Assembly (NCBI GenBank): GCA_009823395.1
Contig: CM020505.1
Span: forward strand, 7,748,129 to 7,812,128
Length of the DNA stretch: 64,000 nt
Source: Thamnaconus septentrionalis
Taxonomy: Eukaryota > Chordata > Actinopteri > Tetraodontiformes > Monacanthidae
Direction: 5' to 3'
In this document: piece after piece, positions 33,401 through 45,247 of the stretch
How the letters are laid out: each line of letters starts with the position of its first letter
How positions within the stretch are numbered: the stretch's first letter is position 1
Made by a program: the position numbers and the translations under genes
Notes under the pieces: model-generated
Told to the model about the DNA's origin: nothing
Database searches by the model: none
Seen by the model: the letters and a program-made list of their open reading frames with translations, nothing else

Positions 33401-35335
33401 TGCACATCTCAATGGTGCAGGATACATGACTGGCTGCCCGGCCCTCTGGGTCCATGAAGGTCCTCTCCTCTCCAGTCACCAAGTCACATGTCACACCCTG
33501 TGAACGCACACAAACAAAAACAGATCCCTCAGTGTCTCAGGCAAGAGAAGTCTTTATCTCTTGCTTGCATTTCTGATTGTTGACTTTGCCAAGTTCACAT
33601 CAAAACACAAAATTTAGATTCCCTAAAAAATTCAAAGGCAACTGGAAAGAGTCACCTCAAGGCTACTTGTAAACACAGATGATTGAAAAAGGATGTGACT
33701 GTAACTGGCTTTTTTCCCTCCTCTCACTTGTTTAACTACTGCGCTCTAGGAGGCGCAACAGAACCACTCAAACAAAATCATTGCATGCAATCAGCTTCTT
33801 CCAAAAAGCCAATGACTGCCTCAATTGACACAGGCAAAAACAATACTGTACTGTAACAATCTGTACAGCTTTATTTTGTCCATCTATCACCGTTTTGAAG
33901 TGTGTTGATTTTTACCAATTCAAAGTGAATGCATGAGCCTGCGTGAAATTGTTTTTGCCTGCAAAATGCATCGATAGACAGCGTTTCAAATGCCATTATA
34001 TTTTATGTTGAGTGACATTTGTCACTCAAAATGGGTTCTTATTTTTTGAGGAACGGATTATAGGGTGTAAAAACCCAATACGTACAGCAGTGTTGCTCTT
34101 CTCAAAAATTTCATGGGCCAGGAGCTTCAGGGGGCCACAGTAAACTCCAGACTTGGCCGCCAAGTAGCGCTGGATGGCGTGATAGGTTTTACCACTGTTG
34201 GTTGGACCAGCATGGAAAACCACCTTCCTCTGGATGGCACGGGCTTCAGGGTACCTGACCAAGCCACAAACTCCTAATCAATCATCAATTAAACAACACA
34301 TTGAGTGCATCTCTCTGAAGAGCAGGAGTTGGATTGTGGAGCATTAAAGATACCAGTTGGCAGGTAGTCGGAGGTCGGAGATCTTCCTCAGATCATCCAT
34401 GCAGTCCAGCATCGGGAAGATCTGCTTGGCATGGCGCATGAAGTACGGATAAAGGTCATCTATGTGACCTGCAATATGACAAGAATGAGGCTTTGACAAA
34501 TCAATGTTACTTTAAGCATAAATCAATACTTGGAGTTATTAAAAATATGTATAAAAACCTGCTCCATAGCAGACGTCGCTCAGAATGATGTGCAGATCAG
34601 CAGGGAGGGACGTCAGCTCCAGGACAAACTTTCTGAAGCTAATAAAGGCTTGGTGGAAAAGACGTGCTGGATACGAACAGAAAAAGACAGTGGTCGTGAG
34701 GACATTTACACAGACAGCTTATATTTCAATATATATGGTCCTTACAGATGAATTTCCCTTTCAATGGGCAAAGCATTAAGTCTGTTTTCACTTTTTTTTT
34801 TTGTTTTGTTGCCAGTTTTCCCTCACCGTCTAGTCCATGGTCTGCTGCCAGCTTCTGCATCTCCTTCCTCTTATAAAACCGGTTCATAATCTTCAGCAGT
34901 TCGTCTAAAACATAAAAACAAGGGAGGGGAGTTGGGGGGTGACGTAACAGATCATTATTACATCATCTACTGCTGACCAGAAGTCCTTCCAAAATATTTT
35001 TACAACACCAGGGCAATCATTTTTATAGGTGATCTGTTCAGATGGGTTTACTCACTTCTGTCGAGCGGTTTGCTCAGCTCTGCTCCCACACCTCCATCCA
35101 ACGAGGAATCTATCTTCAGCGAGACGGGGACAAACAGGGAGGTGTCCGGGGTTTTGGGTGTGGAGTTATCAGATGAAAAATTCCTGAAGCAGATCCCAGA
35201 AGCAGCCTGCTGCTTTTTATGTACGGACACAACTCCACTAGACGCATGACTCCTTCCAGTACAGGTGCAGGCAGCCCGGGAGCTAATGTGTCGCTGAAGC
35301 CGAGAAAGCAACAGCGAACAGCGGGTTGCCGACAT
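30467..35335 (-). CDS. supv3l1: ATP-dependent RNA helicase SUPV3L1 (SUV3), mitochondrial
   Basis: Mitochondrial DExH/Ski2-like RNA helicase, which works with PNPase in mitochondrial RNA decay. Exons 5' to 3': 35056-35335, 34827-34904, 34559-34666, 34354-34468, 34086-34254, 33386-33497, 33135-33212, 32895-32986, 32626-32806, 32441-32534, 32238-32357, 32045-32144, 31799-31879, 31521-31697, 31011-31159, 30467-30863. They sum to 777 codons including the stop (human protein about 786 aa). Visible motifs in order: an R/S-rich N-terminus consistent with a mitochondrial presequence, Walker A GPTNSGKT, Walker [39 protein letters not shown], and the C-terminal block [20 protein letters not shown]. The tail ends in a lysine run. 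I start at the ATG 35333-35335; a longer frame upstream begins only at a TTG. Confidence 0.96.
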
Positions 35336-36117
35336 GGCTGCGAGTTGTTTATCCGGGGTGTTAGCGTCTCCGCAGGACGACAAACAGAACTAGCTCGGTT
35401 ATCGCCTCGGCTCCATGTTGCTCTCCAGTTGAGAGATTTAAATAACACACCATAAACTTCTACAGAGGACGGTCAACTCTACCTTCCTGCTAACACAACG
35501 TGGTTGAGGACCCTTTGCTATGCAGGCGCTCACAAACATGCCTGTTCAAAATTGGAGCATTAAATTAATTGTTGCTTGCCCAGTCTTGTTGCTCGCAGTC
35601 AAAATTGCAGTTTACTATTGGTTTGAAAATGTAATAATATCTTGTGTGATTTTTCATTTAAAGGTTGCATGACAACAGAAGGACATTGGAACAGGCGGGA
35701 ATAGACAACCTACCAGGGATTTCGAAGATCGTATTTGAAAAGTGGCAATCGACTCGTTTTTGAAATCCAAATTCCGCTTTGAGAATGCGCATCAACGCCA
35801 ACAACCATAGAAAGTAAGTTGAGTACATGGGGCAGTGAAAGAAATACGTTAGATTCTTTAACAATAGGGAGAAACAACTATGTATTGTTTGGTTGAAGAA
35901 AAAGAAAAGAATAAAGGCGGTCAAAAAGCTCTTCAATGACAATCACACTCATCAAGGTGTATTATCTTTTCTTTTTTTTTTAAATAAAAAACAAGAAGTA
36001 GTTAGTATTTTCACTACAAGTATATATAGTCTCATTGTCTTCATTATATTTGACAGTTTTTCAGACTCTTGAAAGAAGTGAGGCCTGGCAAAGAAAAAAT
36101 ATTTTGTATAAACTCTC

Positions 36118-36123
36118 TTTATT
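36118..36123 (-). promoter_or_regulatory. candidate vps26a polyadenylation signal
   Basis: Minus-strand AATAAA about 2.15 kb past the vps26a stop codon. The intervening 36124-38275 shows no coding exon and is probably a long 3'UTR, with a (GT)n tract at 38187-38244. The interval 35336-36117 holds the supv3l1 5' flank with no recognised gene. Confidence 0.35.
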
Positions 36124-38185
36124 CATGAATCATTTATCTTTATATCTGAGTTTGCTGTATATACATTTTATCATACAAGCTCAGGACAATGGCATGATTG
36201 GACACCGTGTTTGATTGACATGCATCAGTGCAGGCAGGGCCTTCAAGTGCCACATCATTACCCAGGCATTAAACGTACACTCAAAAACCCAGCCTGTACA
36301 GTATTCAGAGAGACCAAAAGTCGGTAGAACAAAGTAACCGTTACTCGCAAATAAATTACAGCTCCAATTCGGAAAGAAAACGGGATTGCTGAGTCAAAAC
36401 CTTGTGTGAAGGTAGTGAGGCATTCCTAAAACATGTAACAGAGTAACCTGTTCATAAAATAACTAAATCGGGAAAATCCGAACTTGGTGAAATCCAAGTA
36501 AAAACATAGTGATAAATAAATGCCTGCATATTTTCCATTGCAGATAGAGTTCTTTGACGTAAAGCTGTTAGTGAGTGACATCATAGTATGACATCTGAGT
36601 TCATGCCCCCCATTGCCCAAAAACAGAACAGTATGTAAAAAGCGCAATTCTGACCACTGATCAGACTTTTGAGTAATTCAGCCTTTCAACTTAAGCGATG
36701 TTGCTGGTCAGCATCTCACAGTGTCACATTACTGAAATATACAGTGCATTAATGATTTCACCTCAAGAGCTTAAAGTTTGACAACATAAGATGCTTATAA
36801 ACAGCATTTTACCCCCAGGTGATTGACTAATGCTGTGAGGAAGGAAAAAAAAAGAAGAAAAACACATATTAAAGCAACAAATAAGGTCTGGTGTCAGGGT
36901 CACATGACCAGGCCCTGATTTATCACCTCAATCTATCAAGATTACAATTGAGAATTGAGCATATATGATGCTGGGCTTTTAAATGTTTTGTACAAAAATG
37001 TTCTTTTCTTCCCAACAATAAAATAGATTTCAATTGAATTCATTATGTGGATCCGTAAAGAACAGAAACTTCACTTCTAATTTGGGCAAACCAAGATGAA
37101 TGGGAACATAGAGTTTACACACATGAAACTGAAAGTACAGTTCAAGTCTATGGGGTTATTCAGATGTACTTCGAGACCCCATGGGTGAAACGGCATTAAA
37201 AACACTTTCATGATAACTTGACTGCACAGTGAATATGAATGTGAAATAGATGTATGGTTCAGGAATGATTTTTCCACTTTATGAACCATGACTTTAAAGT
37301 TTAGCGTTAATTTTTAGACATTTTCCTCAAAGTTTGGACCAGACCTCTGACCTTTAATGTGCAAGATGGGTTTATAGATAGTTTGAAATAAACCTAAAGT
37401 GAGGTTGAGGTCCTATTCAGATGTGATACAACAGCTTTTGAAGTGAGGATGTAGACTGAGAATAACTCGGGTGGCATTTGAAGAATAAATAAGGGCTTAA
37501 ATCCATGCTTCACTTCTAAACACTTAGAAAGCAGCATCCAAGGAACCGTCTGTTGCTTTACATAAATAATTGATAAATGAGAGGACAGTGACATTAAGAC
37601 TGCTTAAACTCAGTCTTTTTTCCAAACCAACACAGTGTGAGTGCTGATCCATAGAATCCTCCCTTCCAGCTGAAACCTGCACGTCTGCAAAACCCTAAAT
37701 TGCTGACGTGTGTGTAAGTCGTCGCATGGAACAGGGTGAGGATTCCAGAAAAAAAAAAAAAAAAAAAGTCCAAGGTGACACTGTGTGGACATGCAACCAG
37801 GGCAATTGAAGAAGAGCAAGAATGATGTGTGCAGTTCTTGGTTTTCCTGCAGCATTACTCTGTGAGCAGACAGTGTGGCTTCACTTATCAGTCTCTGATA
37901 TCAGAAGGTCAAACCGGCTGCTCCGACTTTGTCCTCGTTTGGTTTTGGTCAGATCAGGTTGTCTGACTCGCCGTTTAACATTCAGCCTACTTGGATGGTG
38001 TGCTGGACTGTCTGTACGCACTTAATTCTGAGTGGTGAGGGGTGTGTGTGTGTGTGTGTGTGCTAGGGGTCGGGGGTCACGTCGAGCCACTGATGTCTGG
38101 ATGTTGGGTGTTGCTGGTCTGGGGTTACAGCAAAGCAGCCTTCACACATCTGGCTGTTCAGCAGTGAAGAGTTGATGTGCATGTG

Positions 38186-38186
<1 letters not shown>

Positions 38187-38244
<58 letters not shown>
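38187..38244. repeat. (TG)n microsatellite
   Basis: About 28 TG units, 32 bp beyond the vps26a stop codon, so probably within its 3'UTR. Confidence 0.9.
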
Positions 38245-38246
<2 letters not shown>

Positions 38247-38275
38247 CTGTGTGTTTTCAGTTCATTGCAGCCACT

Positions 38276-41200
38276 TCACATCTCTGGATGTTCTGCGTTT
38301 GCCGGCTGGGTTCGGGGCTCGGGCGATTCGTAGCGCTGGTGGAAGTTTCTTTTCCTCAACTTTTCTGGAGCTTTTCGCCACAAGACGATTTCCTGCGAAC
38401 AGATGTCAAAAATTATGTCAAATGTTTTTGGGACACCCTGTATATCCAGTCCCTGGGGACAGGTGTGAAAATGCATGCGCATGTAAACAGAATAGAATAG
38501 AATAGATGTACGTTATTGATACAAAATTGGGAAACTACGCTGTTGCAGCACTAAAAACAATACAAATAATAAAAAACTATACAGTAATTACAGGAAACAG
38601 TCAAGTGAATCTATGTATAACAACCAAACGAGAACAGATGTGCAAAAGGCAGTCAGTTGTGCAGAGGCCGGGATTAGCAAGGTGTTATAAACCACTTGTG
38701 CAATATTTAATACCTGTTGCTTAAAATATCTCCTGTCTTCTTCGTCCACCAGCACCAGATTGAGGAAGTAGCGTACAGAGAACTTCTTGTTGACGTCTCT
38801 CATGGTGGCTGTCAAGTCATATCCTAGCGGAGAAGCAGAAGATGATGAGTGAGGATGTTCACGAGGATGCCAGAGGGATGATGAAAGCGAGCAGTTACCA
38901 GCCAGGAACAGTCTGATGGGGATGGATTCTCCTTTGACTGGAGCTCCGTCCATGATCTCGTACTTGGCAACCGTTTCCGTTTCTGTTGTAGTGCTCGGAC
39001 CTGAAGATCACAACATGACGGACACGTTGTTAAAGACTGAATAATGATTGAGATGGAGAATTACAAGAACGGGTGTCGCGATCTGCTGGATGGAGCCGCA
39101 CCTATGCCTGTTATCTCTTTCTTGATTAGCTGCAGTTCCATGTGTTGGATCTTGATTCGGACCAGCAGGAAGTAGATCTTGCCGACGATCACGTCTTTGA
39201 GGTGGTACCTCACAGAAACAAACATCAAGAGCAGCGGCTCAGTTCTCTTTTCTGCACAGCCTGGTGAGACTGAAGAAGCGACAAAGATCTTCGCAGGCGC
39301 GTTAAAGCGAGGCTGCTCTTACTTGGACTTGTTATATTCAAACTCAATGTGCAGGCAGTCCTCGATCCCGACCTCCATCTTGATTGAGTTGTTGATATCA
39401 GGGTAGGTGGCCAGCTGGTGGACGATGAGCTCGTACTCCTTCACCAAGTCGGACAGACGACGAACTACTGTCACCCTTAGAAAATACCTGAAGAAGAGCA
39501 AACGACGAGTTTTCACAGTGAGCTGAAGGAAGCCGTTGGTTGCCAGGTTGCACCAATTTATTTGTGTGAGGCAGCAATTTAAAATCACCCACCGCTGAAA
39601 TTTATTTATCAGTCATCTGTTTTTTTTTTTAATGTATTATCATTAGCGTTGTTTCTTTTTTCAGAAATCCAGCCTTCACCCTTAACCCTAATTTACACCA
39701 AAAGAGTCTGCGGCTATTAAAGTCAGCGTGCAAGTTCCCACCAGACGTGGTGCGGCCTCGTTTCAGAAGCGTGAAACCGTGCCACGCTGGTAAAGAACGC
39801 CAGCGTTTATTTTTTCACGCTTCACGCGAAGCGACCACGTCAAGCGCAGCAGGTAGAATCGTTCAGGCAGGAATTCAATGATGTGAAAACACGGTTGGTT
39901 TCGGTTGATTTTCATCATAATATACAATGTGCTGGATTTTGTTTTTCTATGTGCTGGATTTTACTGTGAAACGTCAACTTGACGTATCGGCTTCAACACC
40001 GTTTAGTTCGGCTGTCAAATAATAAAGCAGATTTCACTTTAAATCTGAAACTACAGTGAACAAAATGCATATATACTTTACATACTTGCATTTTGTGTGA
40101 TACCAGCAGTTCCGTTTATTATTATTTTTCTTTTTTTTTTTTTTTTTTACACATAGCGATACTTCGAGACACAGTTGGGACGGTCAAAAGAGTTTTGTTT
40201 CACTGTTGTTTTTGTCTTTGAACGCACACGAAACTAACTGGGTTGTTGCGCGATCTTGGGACAGGCAACACCCACAACACTGAGTGCAGGAGAAGTGGTC
40301 ATAGAAAATGGATAGATGGATGTTTTCTATGTTATTATGGATAATAGATGTATATCAAAGGGAAAAGTCTCAAGTCGACCACATTTGTGTTTTTCGAGCT
40401 CCTGTAACTCATTTTGTAAAAACAAGCCCCACGTCCCTTTTTCAGTGCACTCACAGCACCAGTTAGATGGAATGTGGGCTTTAGTTGCTGCCCTTCTCTG
40501 ACCCAAATCTTCAAATAGAAGCCATGTGATTAATACAAGAGCAGACCTTACATTCTTTGGTGGGCGGGACTAGAGCGGAACTATACCTTAGCCTGACATT
40601 GGCTCCAGCGTAAGACTCGTACGGCTTCTCCACCTGCATGAACTCAAAGTCATAGCTCCTGTTCTGGGTGAGCTCTCCAGGGAGCGCCAGCTCCTTCACC
40701 AGGTCCACAAACTCATGGGTGTTGCTCTTGTCAGAGAACAGCTCTGAAATGCAGCACAGCGCAAATGGATTGTGTGCATGTGTGAATCAAGACAGTTTAA
40801 AAACAAAGCAATGGATCAAGGAAGTTCTATTCCAGTTTGGTCATTAGTCTCCTCTGACTGATGACGGTTCAGCCGACATAGCGTCGGGCTGCACATGACA
40901 ACCACATGCCCCGCTAAACCTTTTAGCCACTTGAGAATGCTAGCACTTGACATGATTAGCATTGCTGACCGTCTGCACAGTTAATGCATTAGAATTTCTA
41001 ATGTGCAACGGAGTGATTTGGAATACGACATTATACTCTACAAACACATATAACCAGTGGTTTCTACAATAGACACAATAAAGAAAGACATGCCCGGGTC
41101 GCGTACCTATTTGTCCAACAAACTCGATGCGGATGCCCTGATGCTCCAGCCTCTTTCCTCCTTGCTTCACATTGAGATTGACCTTGAGTGTAAAAGATGA

Positions 41201-43145
41201 TCAGAGATTTTTTACATGCTGATATGTAAATTACAAAAACCTGGTAGAATCCGTGGCACAAAAAGTGATGGTGATTTTCACAACTTTTGTGGATAGGCGC
41301 TTAATTAATCTAATGTTGCTGTAGTTTTTGAAATTCAAGTGCTACAGGTGTTAAATACAGGTCTATCATTTAACATGCTTCACTTCTGTGAAGCCACTAC
41401 TACTATAGATACCTAGACTTTGCACAAACATCAACAGTTCCTAGAATTCCCAGTGGAAAAAGGAAAATAGGCAGACGGAGCTCTAATTCAAAACCATGAC
41501 GGGGCTTTTCATTCTAAACTGCAGCGTCACACTTCATAATTAATGTTGACTCTGCTCACCTTCCCAGACACAGACTCTCCGTCGTAGAACAGGTAGTGTT
41601 TCTCCACTTTTCCATCCTCTGTCTTCAGCTCGGCTGTCTTCCTGTTCTCTGCATCGTTCAGCAGGACGTCTATCTCGCACACTGGCCCAAACAAACCACC
41701 TAAGAAACTCTGATAGAGCAAAGAACACGTTTCATCACACACTGACAGGTCAGCTGATCTGCACAGGTTTAGGTTTATAAAAAAAAAAAAACAAAAATAT
41801 CATAATAAAAGAAGTCTTCTCCATAAAGAAAAAGATGACATCACGTATGATTCAGAGGCAGCGACTGAGGATGATGCCATGTTGTCTCACAGTAAACAAC
41901 CCGATCGTTCAAATGTCACATGACTAATTCATTTAAGAGGTTAACAGATGGTATCAACCACAGTTTTAGTAGTAGATGAATAATAAGGGGCTTTAAATGG
42001 CTGATGCCTAATTTGCTGGTTAGATAAGATACAATGATTAGATACTAATTGCTTAACATCAATCAGCAATTATCCAATCCAATGCAAAAATAAATTCAAA
42101 AAGGTATTTAAGAATATCATGTTTTCAGATGCACTGTAACCAATAACATCTATTAGTAGGTACAGTAAAACATTAAATATAAGGAAATTGAATAAACAAA
42201 ATGAATGGTGCAGGTGCATTCATCCTTCAACAATGGTGTAGATATTTGGTCCATCCGTTTATAATTTTTAATCTGACTTGTAAAAGCACAGACACCTGCC
42301 AATCATGTCCAAAGCAAAACACCAAATAATCAGCCAACCAATTTGCTAATAGCTTCTAGTTTGACATACAGGTTTAACTAGATAATGGTTGAATTTTACA
42401 AGACCTGATAACCACTTTTAAGTATTTTTCTCAGTGCTAATGTTTTCTCAGGCTCCCTGAGTGTGACCCACCTCTAGGCAGTCAATTTTAATCAGTAACG
42501 GTAACGGGACGCAATCACAACGAGCAAACACCTTATCTTGGGTTCACCAGCGACTGCTTCGTTTCTCACGTCTGCACAGTCACATTGTTTTCCACTGAGC
42601 AGGCACGCAGTCACAGACAGTCGATCATCGAGTTACCAGGGGCAAACAATTACTGTTTGGTTCATCTCATCCCATGAGAACTTGCATATTTAAAGCCATC
42701 TAGTACTAGAAGAGGCTCTTAGCAGCTGCTCAATGAGGTAAACGAATCAGTGACAGACTCAAATAGAGTCGTTATGACCGTCAAGAAACAACTTCCGACG
42801 TATATAGCTGAGTAAATACTAGATCGGAGCTCTTGCATTCAACATATCCCCGAGTTAAAGGGTATATTTGCAAAATGACAAGTTTTGCCAGTGTTGCCAA
42901 GTGTTGCCAGTGTTTTCATTTGCAGGATCTGCAGGGTCGGTGAGCAGCCAAACACCCGAGAAGGCAACAGACGGCCTCGCTGTGATGCTAACTGGAGCAG
43001 CCCAGCTAGCCTGCTTTTTCCTGTCGGGATCAAAATGTGTCGCTCACGGGTGTAGACCGAAGAGCTGCTCTTTTCTCCTTTGCTGCAATAGGTTGCCACT
43101 TTTACAACTGCGCAAACAGTTCGCGCGTGTTTTCGCACTCACCAT
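38276..43145 (-). CDS. vps26a: VPS26A retromer subunit
   Basis: Arrestin-like subunit of the endosomal retromer (with VPS35 and VPS29), which retrieves cargo to the Golgi or plasma membrane. Exons 5' to 3': 43143-43145, 41560-41709, 41107-41182, 40587-40743, 39323-39487, 39102-39208, 38899-39000, 38714-38823, 38276-38392. They total 987 bp and 328 aa (human 327). Recognisable stretches are SFLGGLFGPVCEID at the start, DGKVEKHYLFYDGESVSGK, GGKRLEHQGIRIEFVGQI, YDFEFMQVEKPYESY, YPDINNSIKMEVGIEDC, EIMDGAPVKGESIPIRLFL and NKKFSVRYFLNLVLVDEEDR. The tail ends in HPEM. The first coding exon contributes only the ATG, directly before a GTGAGT donor. The A rather than B paralogue is favoured by its tail and its place next to supv3l1. 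Confidence 0.96.
38490..38720. repeat. fish interspersed repeat fragment (gaatagaatag...)
   Basis: Starts with agaatagaatagaatagatg and continues into an AT-rich body with attgggaaactacgctgttgcagcac. A related block at 47335-47470 starts aacggaatagaatagagtag. The class is not identified. Confidence 0.4.
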
Positions 43146-43805
43146 CTTGGCCGACTGCACAGTTGAAGCTAACCGTTAGCCTCGCTCCGACTAGCCGCCG
43201 CCGTGCCCGACACTCAACCAGGAGGGAGCAGCTACACCTCCCGTCATGTGACACGGATGCGAGATTTTTTTTTTCACCCAGGGGGAAATGGGGATAACCA
43301 CGCCCCGAACTCTTTTGATTGGTCCCGGGCAACGTCTCTTCTTCTTTTAGGTCATCTTGCTGATTTGCCATCGCGAGCGCTACATGCGCCACCATCTTTC
43401 ACGCGGTGAAAGTACATAATCTGGAACAGGAGTCACCAACTCGAGAGCTACTTAATGGGTTCTGAGTCATATGAAGGGCAACCAGTTTGCTACACTCAAC
43501 TGAAATAAACTTTCTCAGTTACATTATTATTGTTAATAATGATACTGATCTATGTAAAGACACTGATCATGTTAATGAGTTATTAATAATGATCAACAAT
43601 GACTACTCAAGGTTGAATAAAACTGAATTTTAGACCCAGCTCAACAACCTGCTGACTATTCATGTGGTCCTTGGGGGTGCAAACCCTGATCCCTGATCTA
43701 GAAGGATGATTAACACCTGCTGACACAAGCAACAAACTTGGGATTGTTTGGATTGAACATACAATATACTGTATGTAGCCTGAGACATCTGTGGATATAT
43801 ATAAT

Positions 43806-44060
43806 ACATTATGGCACCTTTCATGCCTTGAAATGCAGCTCAAAGCGCTTTACAGAGAGTAACAGGAAAAAGTACAAATGACTGACAAAGAAGAAATGAA
43901 AAGTAAGAACATCAAATAAATAAAAGCATTTAAAACTTCACTGTAAGAACGAAACACTTCAAGACAGTGTGGACATGAATAACATGACTACATTTTAAAA
44001 ACCAGAGTGAATAAATGGGTTTTGAGCTGTGCTTTATGTTGTCCACAGGAGCTACATATT
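43806..44060. repeat. fish interspersed repeat (SINE-like) fragment
   Basis: Contains ggcacctttcatgccttgaa, then ctcaaagcgctttacagaga, and later gaataaatgggttttgagct. These are blocks I associate with a common teleost repeat family. The assignment rests on recall only. Confidence 0.35.
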
Positions 44061-44871
44061 GTTTTAACAAAACTTGTTGCCTCAAGTGCGCATAGCACGG
44101 ATCATCAAGGTGATCATCCTTCAGCCACCAAAGGTGGCGCACTCGAGGTAGAAGTGAGAGACTTTGCACCGACCAATCTGATGAGTTTGGGTAAGTTTGG
44201 GGCGTGGTTATCTCTATTTCCTCCAAGGGAAAAAATTATCTCGCGTCACGGATCATGTGCGTGTCAGTGGTGGGCGAGGACTCGATGTTTTGTACTCCAC
44301 ACATCTTCAAGGTTTGCCTCAGTCATCATTTTTTGTGGTTTAAACACCTGGTCCACAATTTACTCAGCCAACTTTCAACAAATTGCAATCACATCATATT
44401 TGTAAACAGTGTATGGTTGACAAGTCCGGCTACGCTATTTAAACAGAATTCTAAGAAGAAGAATAAAAAACAAACAAAAACAAAACAGATACAATTAATA
44501 ATAGAAACAGAAGATGGCAAAATCAGGGAATGTGGATGTTTTTTGTTTGTGTTTGTTTGTTTGGCATGCTTTCACCAAAGCATTGTATGAGAATAAGCTG
44601 ATTGCTGCACTCTAGTGGACAAACTTGTATCAACACAGTTATTATCCCTTGCATACGTTGGAACCCAGATCTTCCAACTATTAGACTAAAACAAAGAGGT
44701 ACAAGTTCCTTGTAATATTTCAATTTTTTTTTTGCTTAGCCAGTATTTAATTATACCACACACAATCCAGTGTTACAAGTAACAACTGTGTAACAAGCAC
44801 ATTTACTTAAAGGTTTAAGGAAAACACACAGAAATACCAATATTAAAATTGGATACTGTTGTTATAAATTC

Positions 44872-44877
44872 TTTATT
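44872..44877 (-). promoter_or_regulatory. candidate srgn polyadenylation signal
   Basis: Minus-strand AATAAA about 370 bp past the srgn stop codon. Confidence 0.45.
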
Positions 44878-45247
44878 TTCCCAAAAGTATATTAGACATT
44901 GTAAATAATGTATGAGGTCTTGTTGAAGGTTACAGTCGTTAAGTGTATCAAAATAAATCCAGAAGGACTCGGATTTGCAAAATTTTCTTGCTCAATGTTA
45001 CAACAACAGGTGACAGGGCTAAAAATATACTGCATGACCTTTCTGGATAGAGCATAGACTGGGAGAGAGTCAGAGACAAAAGGGCTCAAATAGATAAATA
45101 AGACATTACTTCCCTGTGCCTCGAGTGAACACAGCACTTGATTTAATCTTATTGCACTTGGGACAAAAAAACAAATGGAAGCACTTTTTTCTTTAGAAAT
45201 GTGTCTTGTCCAATGTGTGTGTGTGTGTGTGTGTGTGGCTAGATCGT

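Larger units (their letters stand above)
43146..45247. other. vps26a promoter side and srgn 3' flank
   Basis: The part next to vps26a (43146-43400) is GC-richer and has a CCAAT box on the minus strand at 43318-43322, about 175 bp upstream of the ATG. The middle carries an interspersed repeat near 43806-44060. The far end holds a minus-strand AATAAA at 44872-44877, about 370 bp past the srgn stop and its likely polyadenylation signal. No gene is recognised. Confidence 0.45.

Noticed and set aside
35048..35383. Longer N-terminus for supv3l1 starting upstream of 35335
   Set aside because: The upstream in-frame start is a TTG; the first ATG is 35333-35335 and gives an N-terminus of normal length with a presequence-like composition.
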